From positions 2,046,001 to 2,110,000 of the forward strand of contig NZ_SHLA01000001.1 in NCBI RefSeq assembly GCF_004217565.1: 64,000 bases of DNA. The letters are read 5' to 3'. A model generated the notes under the pieces. That model searched no databases. It saw only the letters and a program-made list of their open reading frames with translations, and was not told where the DNA came from. Origin of the DNA: Zhihengliuella halotolerans (lineage in GTDB: Bacteria; Actinomycetota; Actinomycetes; Actinomycetales; Micrococcaceae). Shown piece by piece: positions 63,930-64,000 of the stretch (the first letter of the stretch is position 1; every line of letters begins with the position of its first letter). A program made the position numbers and the translations under genes.

Positions 63930-64000
63930 TCAAGCGGTGGCCGACGTCCCGTCGATGCGGGCCTTTCGCAGGTATTCCTCCACCGCGGTTTCGGGAACGC
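63930..64000 (-). CDS. Excisionase-type helix-turn-helix protein, C-terminal end (cut by window edge)
   Basis: Only the last 22 residues are in the window; they read VPETAVEEYLRKARIDGTSA and two more residues before TGA. The VPETAVEEYL pattern is the end of the small BldC/excisionase-like DNA-binding proteins (MerR-type winged helix), which usually precede the bS22 gene in Micrococcales. Identification rests on this short tail and its position. Confidence 0.65.
   Translation of the reverse strand, partial: VPETAVEEYLRKARIDGTSATA

Noticed and set aside
1-64000. CRISPR arrays, rRNA or tRNA genes, transposases, integrases, phage or toxin-antitoxin genes
   Set aside because: No regularly spaced repeats, rRNA or tRNA sequence, or transposase/integrase-like proteins were seen on either strand; a tRNAscan/Infernal and IS search would settle it.

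Overview
This is a gene-dense, high-GC window from an actinobacterium. The most likely home is the Micrococcales, probably a Micrococcaceae (Arthrobacter-like) chromosome. Pointers are the menB-menE-menA / DUF4229 / PLDc_N block beside a resA-ccdA-resB-ccsB cytochrome c operon, a rex-glutaredoxin pair, the 32-residue ribosomal protein bS22 next to an excisionase-type HTH gene, an IdeR/DmdR-type iron box, many GTG/TTG starts and apparently leaderless promoters. No rRNA, tRNA, CRISPR array, insertion sequence or prophage gene was recognised.

Layout. 1-3.7 kb: two amidohydrolases, a GntR/FCD regulator and an ornithine-cyclodeaminase-like gene, with related GntR-type operators before two of them. 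3.8-13.1 kb: phenylacetate genes (paaI, paaK, a paaR-like TetR gene, paaZ) interleaved with a membrane protein, a TPP enzyme and a BCCT transporter. 13.2-16.2 kb: secreted alpha-amylase with CBM20, divergent from a RIO-type kinase. 16.2-22.5 kb: TetR, MFS exporter, isochorismatase-like hydrolase, a CDF transporter translationally coupled to a short lipoprotein, and a YtcJ-type amidohydrolase; the MFS and amidohydrolase promoters carry the same operator. 22.5-27.5 kb: amidase, agmatine deiminase and NCS1 permease operon with a divergent TetR. 27.5-35.0 kb: sugar-type ABC importer (no ATPase) with ThuA, two Gfo/Idh oxidoreductases and a divergent LacI. 35.0-36.7 kb: ABC-F ATPase. 36.7-42.5 kb: desferrioxamine-type siderophore operon behind an iron box, ending in a GNAT-IucA/IucC fusion. 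42.5-44.1 kb: phosphatase, acetyltransferase, small membrane protein. 44.2-47.2 kb: thiolase, enoyl-CoA hydratase and 3-hydroxyacyl-CoA dehydrogenase, preceded by another PaaR-like site. 47.3-53.4 kb: VOC protein, amino acid permease, menaquinone genes and two small membrane proteins. 53.4-54.9 kb: rtcB with a small upstream gene. 55.0-59.9 kb: system II cytochrome c maturation plus a histidine phosphatase. 60.1-64.0 kb: YceI, a membrane protein, Rex/glutaredoxin, a HAD phosphatase, bS22 and a partial HTH gene.

How it fits together. Much of the window is a mosaic of catabolic modules, several with their own repressor and a recognisable palindrome. The phenylacetate genes form a dispersed regulon: PaaK makes phenylacetyl-CoA, PaaZ opens and oxidises the ring product, the 44-47 kb operon would carry out the beta-oxidation end, and PaaI rescues stalled thioesters. 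The oxygenase genes paaABCDE are not in the window. The right third is core respiratory physiology: menaquinone, cytochrome c and redox-sensing Rex. Coordinates come from reading the sequence; families were assigned from motifs, without database searches.
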